Source: JAIBJN01 sp963748205 (GTDB lineage Bacteria > Actinomycetota > Thermoleophilia > Gaiellales > Gaiellaceae). Taken from it: a stretch of 64,000 nucleotides of DNA. Positions 57,325-64,000 of the stretch are shown here, piece after piece (positions within the stretch are counted from its first letter, which is position 1; each line of letters starts with the position of its first letter). The stretch covers positions 124,001 to 188,000 of the forward strand of contig CAVVIB010000023.1 in NCBI GenBank assembly GCA_963748205.1, read 5' to 3'. Under the pieces are notes generated by a model. It saw only the letters and a program-made list of their open reading frames with translations, was not told the origin of the DNA and searched no databases. The translations under genes were made by a program, and so were the position numbers.

Positions 57325-58356
57325 GTGGACGTCGCACTGAAGATCTGGCGGTTCGACCCGGAGTCGGGCGAGCGCGTGCTGCGCGAGTACGAGGTCGAGG
57401 CCCCCGAGTGGGCGTGCCTCCTCGACGTCCTCGACATCATCAAGGACAAGCACGACGGGTCGCTCGCGTACCGCAAGAGCTGCCGGATGATGATCTGCGG
57501 GTCCTGCGGGATGCGCATGGACGGGCGCGCCGTCCTCGCCTGCAAGGAGCGCATGAAGCCGATCGTCGACCGCGGCCACGTCCCGGTTATCTCCGCCATG
57601 GGGAACATGCCCGTCCTGAAGGACCTCGTCGTCGACATGCAGCCCTTCTGGACAAAGGTGCGGCGCATGCAGCCGTGGGTCGAGACCGGCTTCGAGGAGA
57701 TCCCCGAGAAGGAGTTCCGCGTCTCGCCCGAGGAGATGGCGCCGATCCAGAAGGAGGCGCTCTGCATCATGTGCGGCTGCTGCGTCTCCGAGTGCAACTC
57801 GATGGAGTCCGACCCGGAGTTCTTCGGGCCGGCCGCGCTCGCCAAGGGGTTCCGGTTCGTCGGCGACCCGCGCGACCAGCAGGCGGTCGAGCGCCTCGAG
57901 AGCTACAACGACGAGCACGGGATCTGGGACTGCACGCGGTGCTACTTCTGCAACGAGCGCTGTCCCAAGGGCGTCGACCCGCGCGACGCGATCGCCAAGC
58001 TCGGGGCCGAGTCCATCAAGGTCGGCATCGACAGGGACATGGGCGCGAAGCACGCGAAGTGGTTCGTCCACTCGGCGAAGACCACCGGCTGGCTCCGCGA
58101 GACGGAGCTCGTCCCCAAGACCCAGGGCGTCGTCTCGGCGCTCAAGGAGGTCAAGTTCGCCCTCAACCTCTTCAAGCACGGCAAGGTGCCGCTCATCCCG
58201 CACGTCGCCGACGGGGTGCACGAGGCACGGGCGCTCTACGAGGTGGTCAAGACGCAGGGCCGCGACGGCGCGGCCGGCATCGTCCAGGCCGAGGGCGCAC
58301 TCGCACGGCTCGACCACCCCGTCGAGGCGCGAGTCGAGGGGGAGGAGGGGCCGTGA
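57325..58356 (+). CDS. sdhB: Succinate dehydrogenase/fumarate reductase iron-sulfur subunit
   Basis: A 343-residue SdhB/FrdB, about 100 residues longer than classical SdhB at the C-terminus. N-terminal 2Fe-2S ligands SCRMMICGSCGMRMDG with a later Cys in ACKE; the 4Fe-4S and 3Fe-4S ligands lie in CIMCGCCVSEC and CTRCYFCNERCPKG. The extra tail (from about residue 245) may dock the CCG subunit. The fourth N-terminal ligand is spaced normally. It follows the lipoprotein by 16 bases. Confidence 0.92.
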   Translation: MDVALKIWRFDPESGERVLREYEVEAPEWACLLDVLDIIKDKHDGSLAYRKSCRMMICGSCGMRMDGRAVLACKERMKPIVDRGHVPVISAMGNMPVLKDLVVDMQPFWTKVRRMQPWVETGFEEIPEKEFRVSPEEMAPIQKEALCIMCGCCVSECNSMESDPEFFGPAALAKGFRFVGDPRDQQAVERLESYNDEHGIWDCTRCYFCNERCPKGVDPRDAIAKLGAESIKVGIDRDMGAKHAKWFVHSAKTTGWLRETELVPKTQGVVSALKEVKFALNLFKHGKVPLIPHVADGVHEARALYEVVKTQGRDGAAGIVQAEGALARLDHPVEARVEGEEGP

Positions 58357-59237
58357 AGGTCGCCTACTACAAGGGCTGCCTCGCGTCGCTCTCGGCCAAG
58401 GAGCTCGACACCTCGACGCAGGCGCTCGCGCCGATGCTCGGGATCGAGCTGGTCGAGCTCAAGTCGGTCACCTGCTGCGGCGCCGGCGACATCCACGAGG
58501 CCGAGCCCGACTACTACCTCCACCTGAACGCGCGCATCCTCGCCTACGCCGAGGCGACCGGCTGCGACACGCTGATGACGATCTGCAACGTCTGCACGCT
58601 CAACCTGCGGCAGGCGAACCACGCTCTCCAGAACGACGACGCGCTGCGCCTGCGCGTAGCCGAGAACCTCGAGCGCGTGGGCGCGCCGCCCTACAGCGGC
58701 AGCGTCGAGGTCAAGCACCTGCTCTGGATGATCGCCGCCGGCGACGGCTTCGAGCAGCTGAAGCAGGTCGCGCACAAGGGCCTCAAGGGGCTGAAGGTCG
58801 CGCCGTTCTACGGCTGCCAGATCCTGCGGCCGTCGAAGCTCCTGGGCTTCGAGGATCCCGACCGGCCCTCGTCACTCGAGGCGATCATCGAGGCCTGCGG
58901 GGGCGAGGCGATCGACTACCCGGCGAAGATCAAGTGCTGCGGCTTCCCGATCATCCAGGCGCGCGAGGAGACGGCGCTCGGCGAGCTCGTGCAGCCGATC
59001 CGCCAGTCGATCGAGGCCGGCGCGGACGCGATGGTGACGCCGTGCCCGCTCTGCCACCTCTCGCTGGACGCCTGGCAGGCGAAGCTCGAGGCCCAGACGG
59101 GCGAGAGCTTCAAGATGCCGATTCTCCACCTCTCCCAGCTCGTGGGCGTCGCGGCCGGGCTCGAGGCGTCCGAGCTGAAGTTCAAGCGGCACGTCGTCCC
59201 GGTGGACCAGGTGCTGGCGAAGGTCGAAGCTCCGTAG
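58353..59237 (+). CDS. CCG-domain (heterodisulfide reductase B/SdhE-type) subunit of succinate dehydrogenase
   Basis: A 294-residue protein with two CCG (cysteine-rich) domains: CCGAGD near residue 41 with CNVC near 78, and CCGFP near 195 with CPLCHLSLDAWQ near 230. These CX31-39CCX35-36CXXC blocks bind a [4Fe-4S] centre in HdrB and in the archaeal SdhE. It replaces the usual SdhC/SdhD membrane anchors: no transmembrane anchor genes are present nearby. Likely role: electron exit from SdhB to a quinone or thiol acceptor. GTG 58353 overlaps sdhB by 4 bases. Confidence 0.9.
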   Translation: MKVAYYKGCLASLSAKELDTSTQALAPMLGIELVELKSVTCCGAGDIHEAEPDYYLHLNARILAYAEATGCDTLMTICNVCTLNLRQANHALQNDDALRLRVAENLERVGAPPYSGSVEVKHLLWMIAAGDGFEQLKQVAHKGLKGLKVAPFYGCQILRPSKLLGFEDPDRPSSLEAIIEACGGEAIDYPAKIKCCGFPIIQAREETALGELVQPIRQSIEAGADAMVTPCPLCHLSLDAWQAKLEAQTGESFKMPILHLSQLVGVAAGLEASELKFKRHVVPVDQVLAKVEAP

Positions 59238-59240
59238 ACT
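59235..59240 (+). promoter_or_regulatory. -10 box before the small basic membrane protein
   Basis: TAGACT ends 7 nt before GTG 59248; its first three bases are also the stop codon of the CCG-domain gene. Confidence 0.5.
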
Positions 59241-59247
59241 CCCTTCC

Positions 59248-59451
59248 GTGATGGCCCGGCGCCTCGTCGTTCTCGCGCTCGCGGCCGCGGCCGCCGCGGC
59301 GGCGGTCGCCGCCTCCCGCCGGCTCCGCTCGACGGGCGACCCGGCGCGCAACGGCGGCTCGCGCGAGCGCGCCGCCCGGCTCCAGCGGGAGCTCAAGGAA
59401 GCCCGCGAGCGCCTCCGCGCGGACATCGTGCGGGCCCGCGAGCAGAACTAG
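59248..59451 (+). CDS. Small single-pass membrane protein with basic coiled-coil tail
   Basis: A 67-residue protein (GTG 59248 or ATG 59251). Residues 5-23 are a poly-Ala transmembrane helix (LVVLALAAAAAAAAVAASR), and the rest is a charged helix (RERAARLQRELKEARERLRADIVRARE) suited to a short coiled coil inside the cell. Its stop codon TAG is the first base of the RNA element that follows. Function unknown. Confidence 0.62.
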   Translation: MMARRLVVLALAAAAAAAAVAASRRLRSTGDPARNGGSRERAARLQRELKEARERLRADIVRAREQN

Positions 59452-59615
59452 GAGGGTTTGGCGGAATGGTGCTCGTCGCCGGGGTGCGATGGTCGTTCCG
59501 AGGCAAGGACGCAGGGAGCGTTCGTATCGAATCAGATACGGGCGCGACTGAGGACGCAGTCCTCGGGGCGAGCAGCGCGGCCCGGCGGCACAGTCACTAT
59601 TTCGCCGAACCCTCC
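59451..59615 (+). ncRNA. Highly structured RNA element (riboswitch-like) between a small membrane protein and a metallophosphoesterase
   Basis: About 165 nt that fold as nested helices in the plus-strand RNA: a 21-bp closing helix (59451-59471 with 59595-59615), a 9-bp helix (59475-59483 with 59581-59589), an 11-bp helix (59493-59503 with 59561-59571) and an apical hairpin (59518-59528 with 59535-59545). Eight pairs are G-U wobbles and none is A-C, so the fold is conserved as plus-strand RNA. Each side of a large internal loop carries AGGACGCAG (59506-59514 and 59551-59559). Segment 59559-59566 can instead close a competing hairpin with 59548-59555. It ends 5 nt before the phosphoesterase start. 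Confidence 0.62.
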
Positions 59616-59620
59616 TTACC

Positions 59621-60439
59621 TTGACGGCGGCTCTCGTCGCCTTCGCGCTCGTCGCGGTGGCAGGTCTCGGCTGGATGCTCTTCGAGGCCCAGTGGGTTGA
59701 GCTCCTCGAGCGGGACGTGGGGATCCAGGGCCTCCCCGCCGAGCTGGACGGGCTCACCGTGCTGCACCTCTCGGACTTCCACCTCGGCACGGTCTCCCTG
59801 AACGGGCGCGCGCTTCGCAAGGCGGTCGAATGGGCCGAGTCCGTGCCGGTCGACCTGGTGGCCGTCACCGGCGACCTCGTCAGCCGCAGGCGCGGCGAGC
59901 GCACGCTCCGCGCGGCTCTCGAGCGGCTCCGGCCCCGCTACGGGACGTACGCCGTGCTCGGGAACCACGACGTCGCCGCCACGCGCGACCCGTTCTCGAG
60001 CCCCGCCGACCTCACGGGCCTCGAGGAGCAGGGCGCGCGCCTCCTCGAGCACGAGGCCGTGACCGTCGAGGCCGCGGGCCGCACCGTGCAGGTGGCGGGC
60101 GCCGACCCGCGCCGGCGGCGGAAGGGCCTCCGCGAGCTGGCGGATCCAGCGGCCGACCTCCGCATCCTCCTCGTCCACTTCCCGGACGACGTCCGCGGCC
60201 TCGCGCCCGGCGACTTCCACCTCATCCTGGCCGGCCATCTGCACGGAGGCCAGATCTGCATCCCCATGCCCGGCGGGAAGGTGCGCCTCGAGCACCTGCG
60301 CGCCGCGCACTGGGAGGGGCTCTTCGAGCTGCCGGTCGGGGTGCTCCACGTCTCGCGCGGGCTCGGGACGAGCTTCGTCCCCTTCCGCTTCCTTGCCCGG
60401 CCCGAGGCGACGAGGCTGACGCTCAGGGCTGCCGAGTAG
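59621..60439 (+). CDS. Membrane-anchored metallophosphoesterase
   Basis: A 272-residue calcineurin-type phosphoesterase. Residues 2-20 form a transmembrane anchor (ALVAFALVAVAGLGWML). Metal motifs are complete: LHLSDFHLG, AVTGDLVSRR, VLGNHDVAA, LLVHFPDD and LAGHLHGGQI. YkoE/YkuE-like relatives hydrolyse lipid or nucleotide phosphates. The start TTG 59621 has no ribosome binding site; ATG 59675 or GTG 59657 are alternatives. It directly follows the structured RNA element, which may control it. Confidence 0.85.
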   Translation: MTAALVAFALVAVAGLGWMLFEAQWVELLERDVGIQGLPAELDGLTVLHLSDFHLGTVSLNGRALRKAVEWAESVPVDLVAVTGDLVSRRRGERTLRAALERLRPRYGTYAVLGNHDVAATRDPFSSPADLTGLEEQGARLLEHEAVTVEAAGRTVQVAGADPRRRRKGLRELADPAADLRILLVHFPDDVRGLAPGDFHLILAGHLHGGQICIPMPGGKVRLEHLRAAHWEGLFELPVGVLHVSRGLGTSFVPFRFLARPEATRLTLRAAE

Positions 60440-60442
60440 ACT
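60437..60442 (+). promoter_or_regulatory. -10 box before the GNAT gene
   Basis: TAGACT overlaps the stop codon of the phosphoesterase and ends 10 nt before ATG 60453. Confidence 0.5.
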
Positions 60443-60452
60443 CGCGGCCGGG

Positions 60453-61070
60453 ATGGCGTACCGTCTCGAGCCTGTGACCAAGGCGTCGATCGCAGGCGCC
60501 CCGGCCGTGTGCGTCGACTGCGTCTTCTGGCAGTCGAAGCGCGGACGGTCCGTTGCGAAGGACCGCTGGGCCGAGCGCGTCGAGGACGACTGGGGCGCGT
60601 GGGGCACGCTCTACCACGGGGAGGGCGACCGGCTGGCCGGGTTCGTGCAGTACGGCCCCGCCGGCCAGTTCCCGCGCGCGTTCGACCTCCCGGCGGGACC
60701 GCCCTCGTCCGACTCGGCGCTCGTCACCTGCGCCTACCTCGTCGATCTCACGGCCCCGTGGGTGCTCCAGAGCCTGTTCCTGGCCGCGATCAGCGATGCG
60801 CGCGACAAGGGTGTGAAGGCGATCGAGGCCTTCGGCTACCGGTATCCCGAGCCGGCGTCGACCTACGAGCGGTTCCTCGTCCACCGCACGGTCTTCCCGT
60901 CGGACTTCCTCGCGGACTTCGGCTTCGTCGCCGTCCGGTGGGAGGGGGAGGTGTGCCTTGCGCGACTCGAGCTCGGCGGCCTCCAGGCGGTCGAGGCCGG
61001 GGTCAGCTCGCGCGCCTGGCGGAAGATGAAGGAGGCGTTCGCTCCCGCACCGGTACCTCAGCGCCATTAG
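60453..61070 (+). CDS. GNAT-like N-acetyltransferase
   Basis: A 205-residue protein of the GNAT type often found in actinobacteria. The N-terminus has CVDCVFWQ, a mid-protein strand VTCAYLVDLTAPWVLQSLFLAAISDARDKGVKAIEAFGY covers the acetyl-CoA site region and the C-terminus EAGVSSRAWRKMKEAF is helical. The usual pyrophosphate loop is degenerate (no QxxGxG/A), so activity is uncertain. A TAGACT box stands 10 nt before the ATG. Confidence 0.72.
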   Translation: MAYRLEPVTKASIAGAPAVCVDCVFWQSKRGRSVAKDRWAERVEDDWGAWGTLYHGEGDRLAGFVQYGPAGQFPRAFDLPAGPPSSDSALVTCAYLVDLTAPWVLQSLFLAAISDARDKGVKAIEAFGYRYPEPASTYERFLVHRTVFPSDFLADFGFVAVRWEGEVCLARLELGGLQAVEAGVSSRAWRKMKEAFAPAPVPQRH

Positions 61071-61137
61071 CTGCAGACCGTGGTAGTCTTGTCTCGACAG
61101 GTTTTCGCCTAACAGGCACAAACTAGGACGGGACGCG

Positions 61138-62475
61138 ATGGCGGTAGTCGAAGACGTGCGCCGTGTGCGCAGCGTGGGCGTGGAAGACGTGCTCCGAGCG
61201 GGGGGCTTCACGCGCTTCCACCGCAAGGCCGTTCTCGTCACAGGCGCCGCCTGGACGTTCGTCGCGATGGAGATCCTGCTCGTCGGGTTCACCGTCCCCC
61301 TCTTCACCGCCATCTGGGGGCTGTCCGGCAGCTACGCGGGCTGGATTGCCGCCTCCGCGCTCGGCGGATCGCTGCTCGGGAGCCTCGTTCTCGGCCCGGC
61401 CGCGGATCGGGTCGGGCGGCGGCGCATCTTCCAGGCCGCGATCCTCTGGTACGCCGTCTTCACGGCGCTCACGGCGTTCGCGTGGGGCCCCGGCTCGTTG
61501 TCGGCCTTTCGCTTCCTGGCAGGGATCGGTCTCGGCGGGATGCTCGTCGTCGACCCGGCCATGCTGGCCGAGTACCTGCCCCCGCAGAAGCGCGGCCGTT
61601 TTCTCGTCGTGCTCGATCTCTTCTGGCCCGTCGGGCTCCTGCTCGCCACGGGGCTCTCCTGGTTCTTCCTCGAGCAGGTTGGTGGCGACTGGGCGTGGCG
61701 CTGGCTCTTCCTGGCCGCCTCGTTCCCCGCCTTCCTCGCGTTCGTCGCACGCATCTCGCTGCCGGAGAGCCCGTACTTCCTCGCGCGGAAGGGACGACGC
61801 GCGGAGGCGGGCGCCGTCCTCGAGGAGATCACGGGCACGCCGGTCGACGCGCGGGAGTTGGTCTCGGAGCCCGAGCCCAGCTCGTCGATGGCCGAGCTCG
61901 TCGCCCCCCGACTCCGCGCCCGCACGGTGATCATCCTGCTCGTGTGGATCGCGCTCAACATCTCCTACTACGGGCTCTTCCTCTGGCTCCCGTTCGTTCT
62001 CCAGGACGAGGCGCGGTTCACGATCGACGTCTACCTGCTGCTGGCGCTCTCAGCCCTCTCGCAGTTCCCGGGCTATGCCGCCGCCATCTGGCTCGTCGAG
62101 AGAATCGGCCGCAAGCCCACACTCGCGCTCTTTCTGCTTCTCGGCGGCCTGTCGGTGTTTGCCTTCGCCGTCTCCGAGTCCACTGAGCAGTACGTCGCCG
62201 CGCTCTTCTTCGTCGGGTTCTTCAACCTGGGAGCCTGGGGAGCGGTGTACCCCTACACATCCGAGCTCTTTCCGACCCGGCTGCGAAGCACTGCGTTCGG
62301 CTTGGCGGAGGGAGTGGGCAAGGGGGCGGCAATCGGGGGCCCCTATCTTTTCGGAGCCCTCATCGACGCCACCGGCGAGACGACCTGGTCCCTGACGTTC
62401 GTCGCTCTCGTCATGGCCGGGGGCGCCTTTGTGACCCTCCTCGGGCCGGAGACGCGGGGGCGGGCGCTCACGTAG
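61138..62475 (+). CDS. MFS transporter (aromatic acid/sugar:H+ symporter type)
   Basis: A 445-residue, 12-helix permease. Signature loops: DRVGRRRIFQAA (loop 2-3), EYLPPQKRGRF, PESPYFLARKGRRAEA after helix 6, ERIGRKPTLALF (loop 8-9) and YTSELFPTRLRSTAFG. This is the pattern of the AAHS/sugar-porter branches that bring in organic acids. Start ATG 61138 with AGGACGGGA upstream. It has its own leader (61071-61137) containing TTGTCT and TAACAG boxes. Confidence 0.86.
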   Translation: MAVVEDVRRVRSVGVEDVLRAGGFTRFHRKAVLVTGAAWTFVAMEILLVGFTVPLFTAIWGLSGSYAGWIAASALGGSLLGSLVLGPAADRVGRRRIFQAAILWYAVFTALTAFAWGPGSLSAFRFLAGIGLGGMLVVDPAMLAEYLPPQKRGRFLVVLDLFWPVGLLLATGLSWFFLEQVGGDWAWRWLFLAASFPAFLAFVARISLPESPYFLARKGRRAEAGAVLEEITGTPVDARELVSEPEPSSSMAELVAPRLRARTVIILLVWIALNISYYGLFLWLPFVLQDEARFTIDVYLLLALSALSQFPGYAAAIWLVERIGRKPTLALFLLLGGLSVFAFAVSESTEQYVAALFFVGFFNLGAWGAVYPYTSELFPTRLRSTAFGLAEGVGKGAAIGGPYLFGALIDATGETTWSLTFVALVMAGGAFVTLLGPETRGRALT

Positions 62476-62510
62476 TACCCTGGCCGCAGGCGACTTGAAG
62501 GAGGCCGGAG

Positions 62511-62969
62511 ATGCCGACGACGACCCGGGACCGCATCGACGAGATCCAAGCGCTGGAGGAGCTGTGGGCCGCGCCCGCGGCGGCCGAGCCGAAGCCGGCG
62601 CACGAGCGGCGAAGGGCCTTCCCGCTCGTTCCCGGAGCCGTGCTCGCCGGCGCCTGGTTCGCCTTCTGGTTCATCATGCTCCCCTACGAGCCGGAGCCGG
62701 CGGCCGGTATGGCCAACCCGCTCTGGGGCGACATCGTCGCGTGGAGCCTGCTCGTCTCGGTGCTCGCCGCGGGCGCGCTGGGGCCGGTGCTCCCGAAGAT
62801 GGGCTTCGCCCTGGCAGGGCTCGGAGGGTTGCTCCTCACCGTCGTCGCGGTCGGCTGCCGCCTGACGACGCACCACATGGGCAACTGGTGGCTTGCGGAG
62901 CTTGCCGCCGCGCTCGTGCTCACCGGCCTCGCGGCCGTGGGGCTTCGCGAGCGCCTACGCCGCGAGTAG
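62511..62969 (+). CDS. Hypothetical four-helix membrane protein
   Basis: A 152-residue protein with a soluble N-terminus (DRIDEIQALEELW) and four predicted helices (GAVLAGAWFAFWFIML; IVAWSLLVSVLAAGAL; GFALAGLGGLLLTVVAVG; WLAELAAALVLTGLAAVGL). ATG 62511 has a strong GAAGGAGG site. No family recognised. Its end overlaps the convergent asd by 15 bases. Confidence 0.68.
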   Translation: MPTTTRDRIDEIQALEELWAAPAAAEPKPAHERRRAFPLVPGAVLAGAWFAFWFIMLPYEPEPAAGMANPLWGDIVAWSLLVSVLAAGALGPVLPKMGFALAGLGGLLLTVVAVGCRLTTHHMGNWWLAELAAALVLTGLAAVGLRERLRRE

Positions 62970-63896
62970 CCGCCGCGCCAGCAGCAGCTCGGCGATCTGC
63001 ACGGCGTTCAGCGCCGCGCCCTTGCGCAGGTTGTCGTTGACGATCCAGAGCGCCAGGCCGTCGCCGGCCGTGTCGCGTCTGATCCGCCCGACGAGCACCT
63101 TGTCGCTGCCGGCGGCCTGGCGCGGGGTGGGGAGGTCCGCGAGCTCGATCTGCTCCGATGCGGCCAGCGCCTCGCGGGCCTCGTCCGGCGAGAGCGGATC
63201 GCGCGTCTCCACCCACACCGCCTGCGAGTGGCCGACGAGCACGGGCACGCGCACGCACGTCGCGTGCAGCGGCAGGTCGGGGAGGCCGAGGATCTTGCGC
63301 GTCTCCGCGCGGAGCTTCCACTCCTCGCTGAACTCCTCGCCGTCGAGATCCCAGTCCATCGAGAGGTCGCCCTCGGCGGGCGCGATCGCCTGCAGCTTCT
63401 GGATCCCGGCGTCGCCGGCGCCCGAGGCCGACTGGTAGGTGGCGAGGCGGACGCGCTCGAGGCCGGCGGCCTCGTGCAGCGGCGCGAGGGCGCACGTGAG
63501 CTGCATCGCCGAGCAGTTCGGGTTGGCGACGATCTCGTCGCCGTTCAGAACGTGGTCGTTCACGCCCGCAACCACGAGCGGGATCCCGTCGGTGAGCCGG
63601 TACGCGTCGGACTTGTCGATGGCGACCGCGCCGCCGCGCACGGCGTGCGGAACGAGCTCGCGGCTCGCCTCGGTGCCGACGGAGAAGAAGACGAGGTCGA
63701 GCCCGCCGGCGGCCAGCGCGTCGGGCGTCGCCTCCTCGACCACCAGCTCGCCGTCGCCGTAGCGGACGGTCGATCCCGCCGAGCGAGACGAGGCGAAGGC
63801 GCGGACGTCGCCGAAGCCGCGCTCGGCGAGGAGCTCGAGGGTGACCGTCCCGACGGCCCCCGTGGCGCCCACGACGCCGATGCGCAGGTCAGGCAT
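62955..63896 (-). CDS. asd: Aspartate-semialdehyde dehydrogenase
   Basis: A 313-residue enzyme that reduces aspartyl phosphate to aspartate semialdehyde in lysine/threonine/methionine/DAP synthesis. NADP loop IGVVGATGAVGTVTLELLAERGF, catalytic Cys128 in VANPNCSAMQL, substrate region LATYQSASGAGDAGIQKL and the late His in LPLHATCVRVPV. ATG 63896 overlaps the end of lysC by 8 bases (ATGCCTGA), the classic lysC-asd operon. Confidence 0.94.
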   Translation of the reverse strand: MPDLRIGVVGATGAVGTVTLELLAERGFGDVRAFASSRSAGSTVRYGDGELVVEEATPDALAAGGLDLVFFSVGTEASRELVPHAVRGGAVAIDKSDAYRLTDGIPLVVAGVNDHVLNGDEIVANPNCSAMQLTCALAPLHEAAGLERVRLATYQSASGAGDAGIQKLQAIAPAEGDLSMDWDLDGEEFSEEWKLRAETRKILGLPDLPLHATCVRVPVLVGHSQAVWVETRDPLSPDEAREALAASEQIELADLPTPRQAAGSDKVLVGRIRRDTAGDGLALWIVNDNLRKGAALNAVQIAELLLARRLLAA

Positions 63897-64000
63897 GCTG
63901 GCGCTCCGCCTGAGCCGAGCCGAGGTCGAACGCGTCGTGCAGCGCCTGCACGGTCTTCTCGACGTCGTCGTGCGGCACGTAGAAGGCGATCTTGATCGGC
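63889..64000 (-). CDS. lysC: Aspartate kinase C-terminus (partial, gene continues beyond window)
   Basis: Only the last 37 codons are visible: a segment of the ACT-domain tail (KIAFYVPHDDVEKTVQALHDAFDLGSAQAERQHA), ending TGA 63889. HDAFDLG is typical of aspartokinase C-termini, and the position before asd confirms it. It catalyses the first step, phosphorylating aspartate. Confidence 0.85.
   Translation of the reverse strand, partial: PIKIAFYVPHDDVEKTVQALHDAFDLGSAQAERQHA

Noticed and set aside
59451..59615. Interpretation of the structured gap as a simple rho-independent terminator or MITE
   Set aside because: There is no T-run, the fold is far more elaborate than a terminator, and the wobble pairs are strand-specific. 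A mobile repeat cannot be fully excluded without a genome search.
61080..61110. A fourth GntR operator before the MFS gene (TTGTCTCGACAGG)
   Set aside because: The arms are spaced by two, not three bases, and the flanks do not match; it is better explained as part of the promoter.

Overview
The window is a high-GC chromosomal segment of a Gram-positive-type actinobacterium. Codons are strongly GC-ending, GTG and TTG starts are common, genes overlap by a few bases (GTGA/ATGA junctions), and there is a STAND/SARP-type regulator, a surface protein with an S-layer-homology (SLH)-like motif plus an NlpC/P60 domain, and a XerD with a shortened C-terminal domain. I infer a deep-branching class such as Thermoleophilia or Rubrobacteria; this rests on gene style only, because the window has no rRNA or tRNA gene. 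Many promoters look leaderless: a TANNNT box (often exactly TAGACT) lies 6-10 nt before the start codon.

Region 1 (1-21 kb) is mostly core metabolism. It holds an SLH/NlpC surface protein (cut by the window edge), a double GNAT, pgsA, a biotin-dependent acyl-CoA carboxylase alpha chain, a sucraseferredoxin-like gene behind a perfect 20-bp palindrome, and a JmjC-type oxygenase next to a 60-residue Asp/Thr repeat peptide. Then come sucCD, a MocR-like aminotransferase with a cupin-TPR partner, a PDZ/Lon-S16 protease, a TCA group (mdh, icd, citrate synthase), a beta-carbonic anhydrase, tandem xerC/xerD, and a MarR/SRPBCC pair with a palindrome over the marR start.

Region 2 (21-49 kb) looks like one catabolic island. 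A divergent promoter separates an exported amidohydrolase from a GntR/FCD regulator. Downstream of gntR run a hydroxyisobutyrate-dehydrogenase-type reductase, a 2-oxoacid dehydrogenase (E1a, E1b, E2, no E3), an aldehyde dehydrogenase, three M24 creatinase/aminopeptidase-fold enzymes, a complete branched-chain-type ABC importer with LivM fused to LivG, a DMT transporter, an amidohydrolase, two AhpD/CMD-like proteins, a FAD oxidoreductase, an alpha/beta-hydrolase, a Gfo/Idh/MocA oxidoreductase and a three-subunit molybdenum hydroxylase. A cupin and a second hydroxyisobutyrate-type dehydrogenase follow on the other strand. Three matching 17-bp operators tie the island to the GntR protein. The gene set suggests import and oxidation of an N-containing, perhaps heterocyclic, compound, with the carbon feeding an oxo-acid dehydrogenase; the substrate is unknown.

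Region 3 (49-64 kb) holds ATP-type PEP carboxykinase, a 1097-residue ATPase/TPR/BTAD regulator, a non-classical succinate dehydrogenase (SdhA, SdhB and a CCG-domain subunit), a metallophosphoesterase directly preceded by a 165-nt element that folds as an elaborate RNA, a GNAT, an MFS transporter, and asd-lysC at the right edge.

About nine genes are broken by single-base frameshifts, clustered at 39-46 kb. Because the reading frame is well preserved on both sides, I read most of them as assembly indels rather than gene decay. One broken gene also carries an in-frame TGA exactly where a CxxC second cysteine is expected, followed by a bacterial-SECIS-like hairpin.
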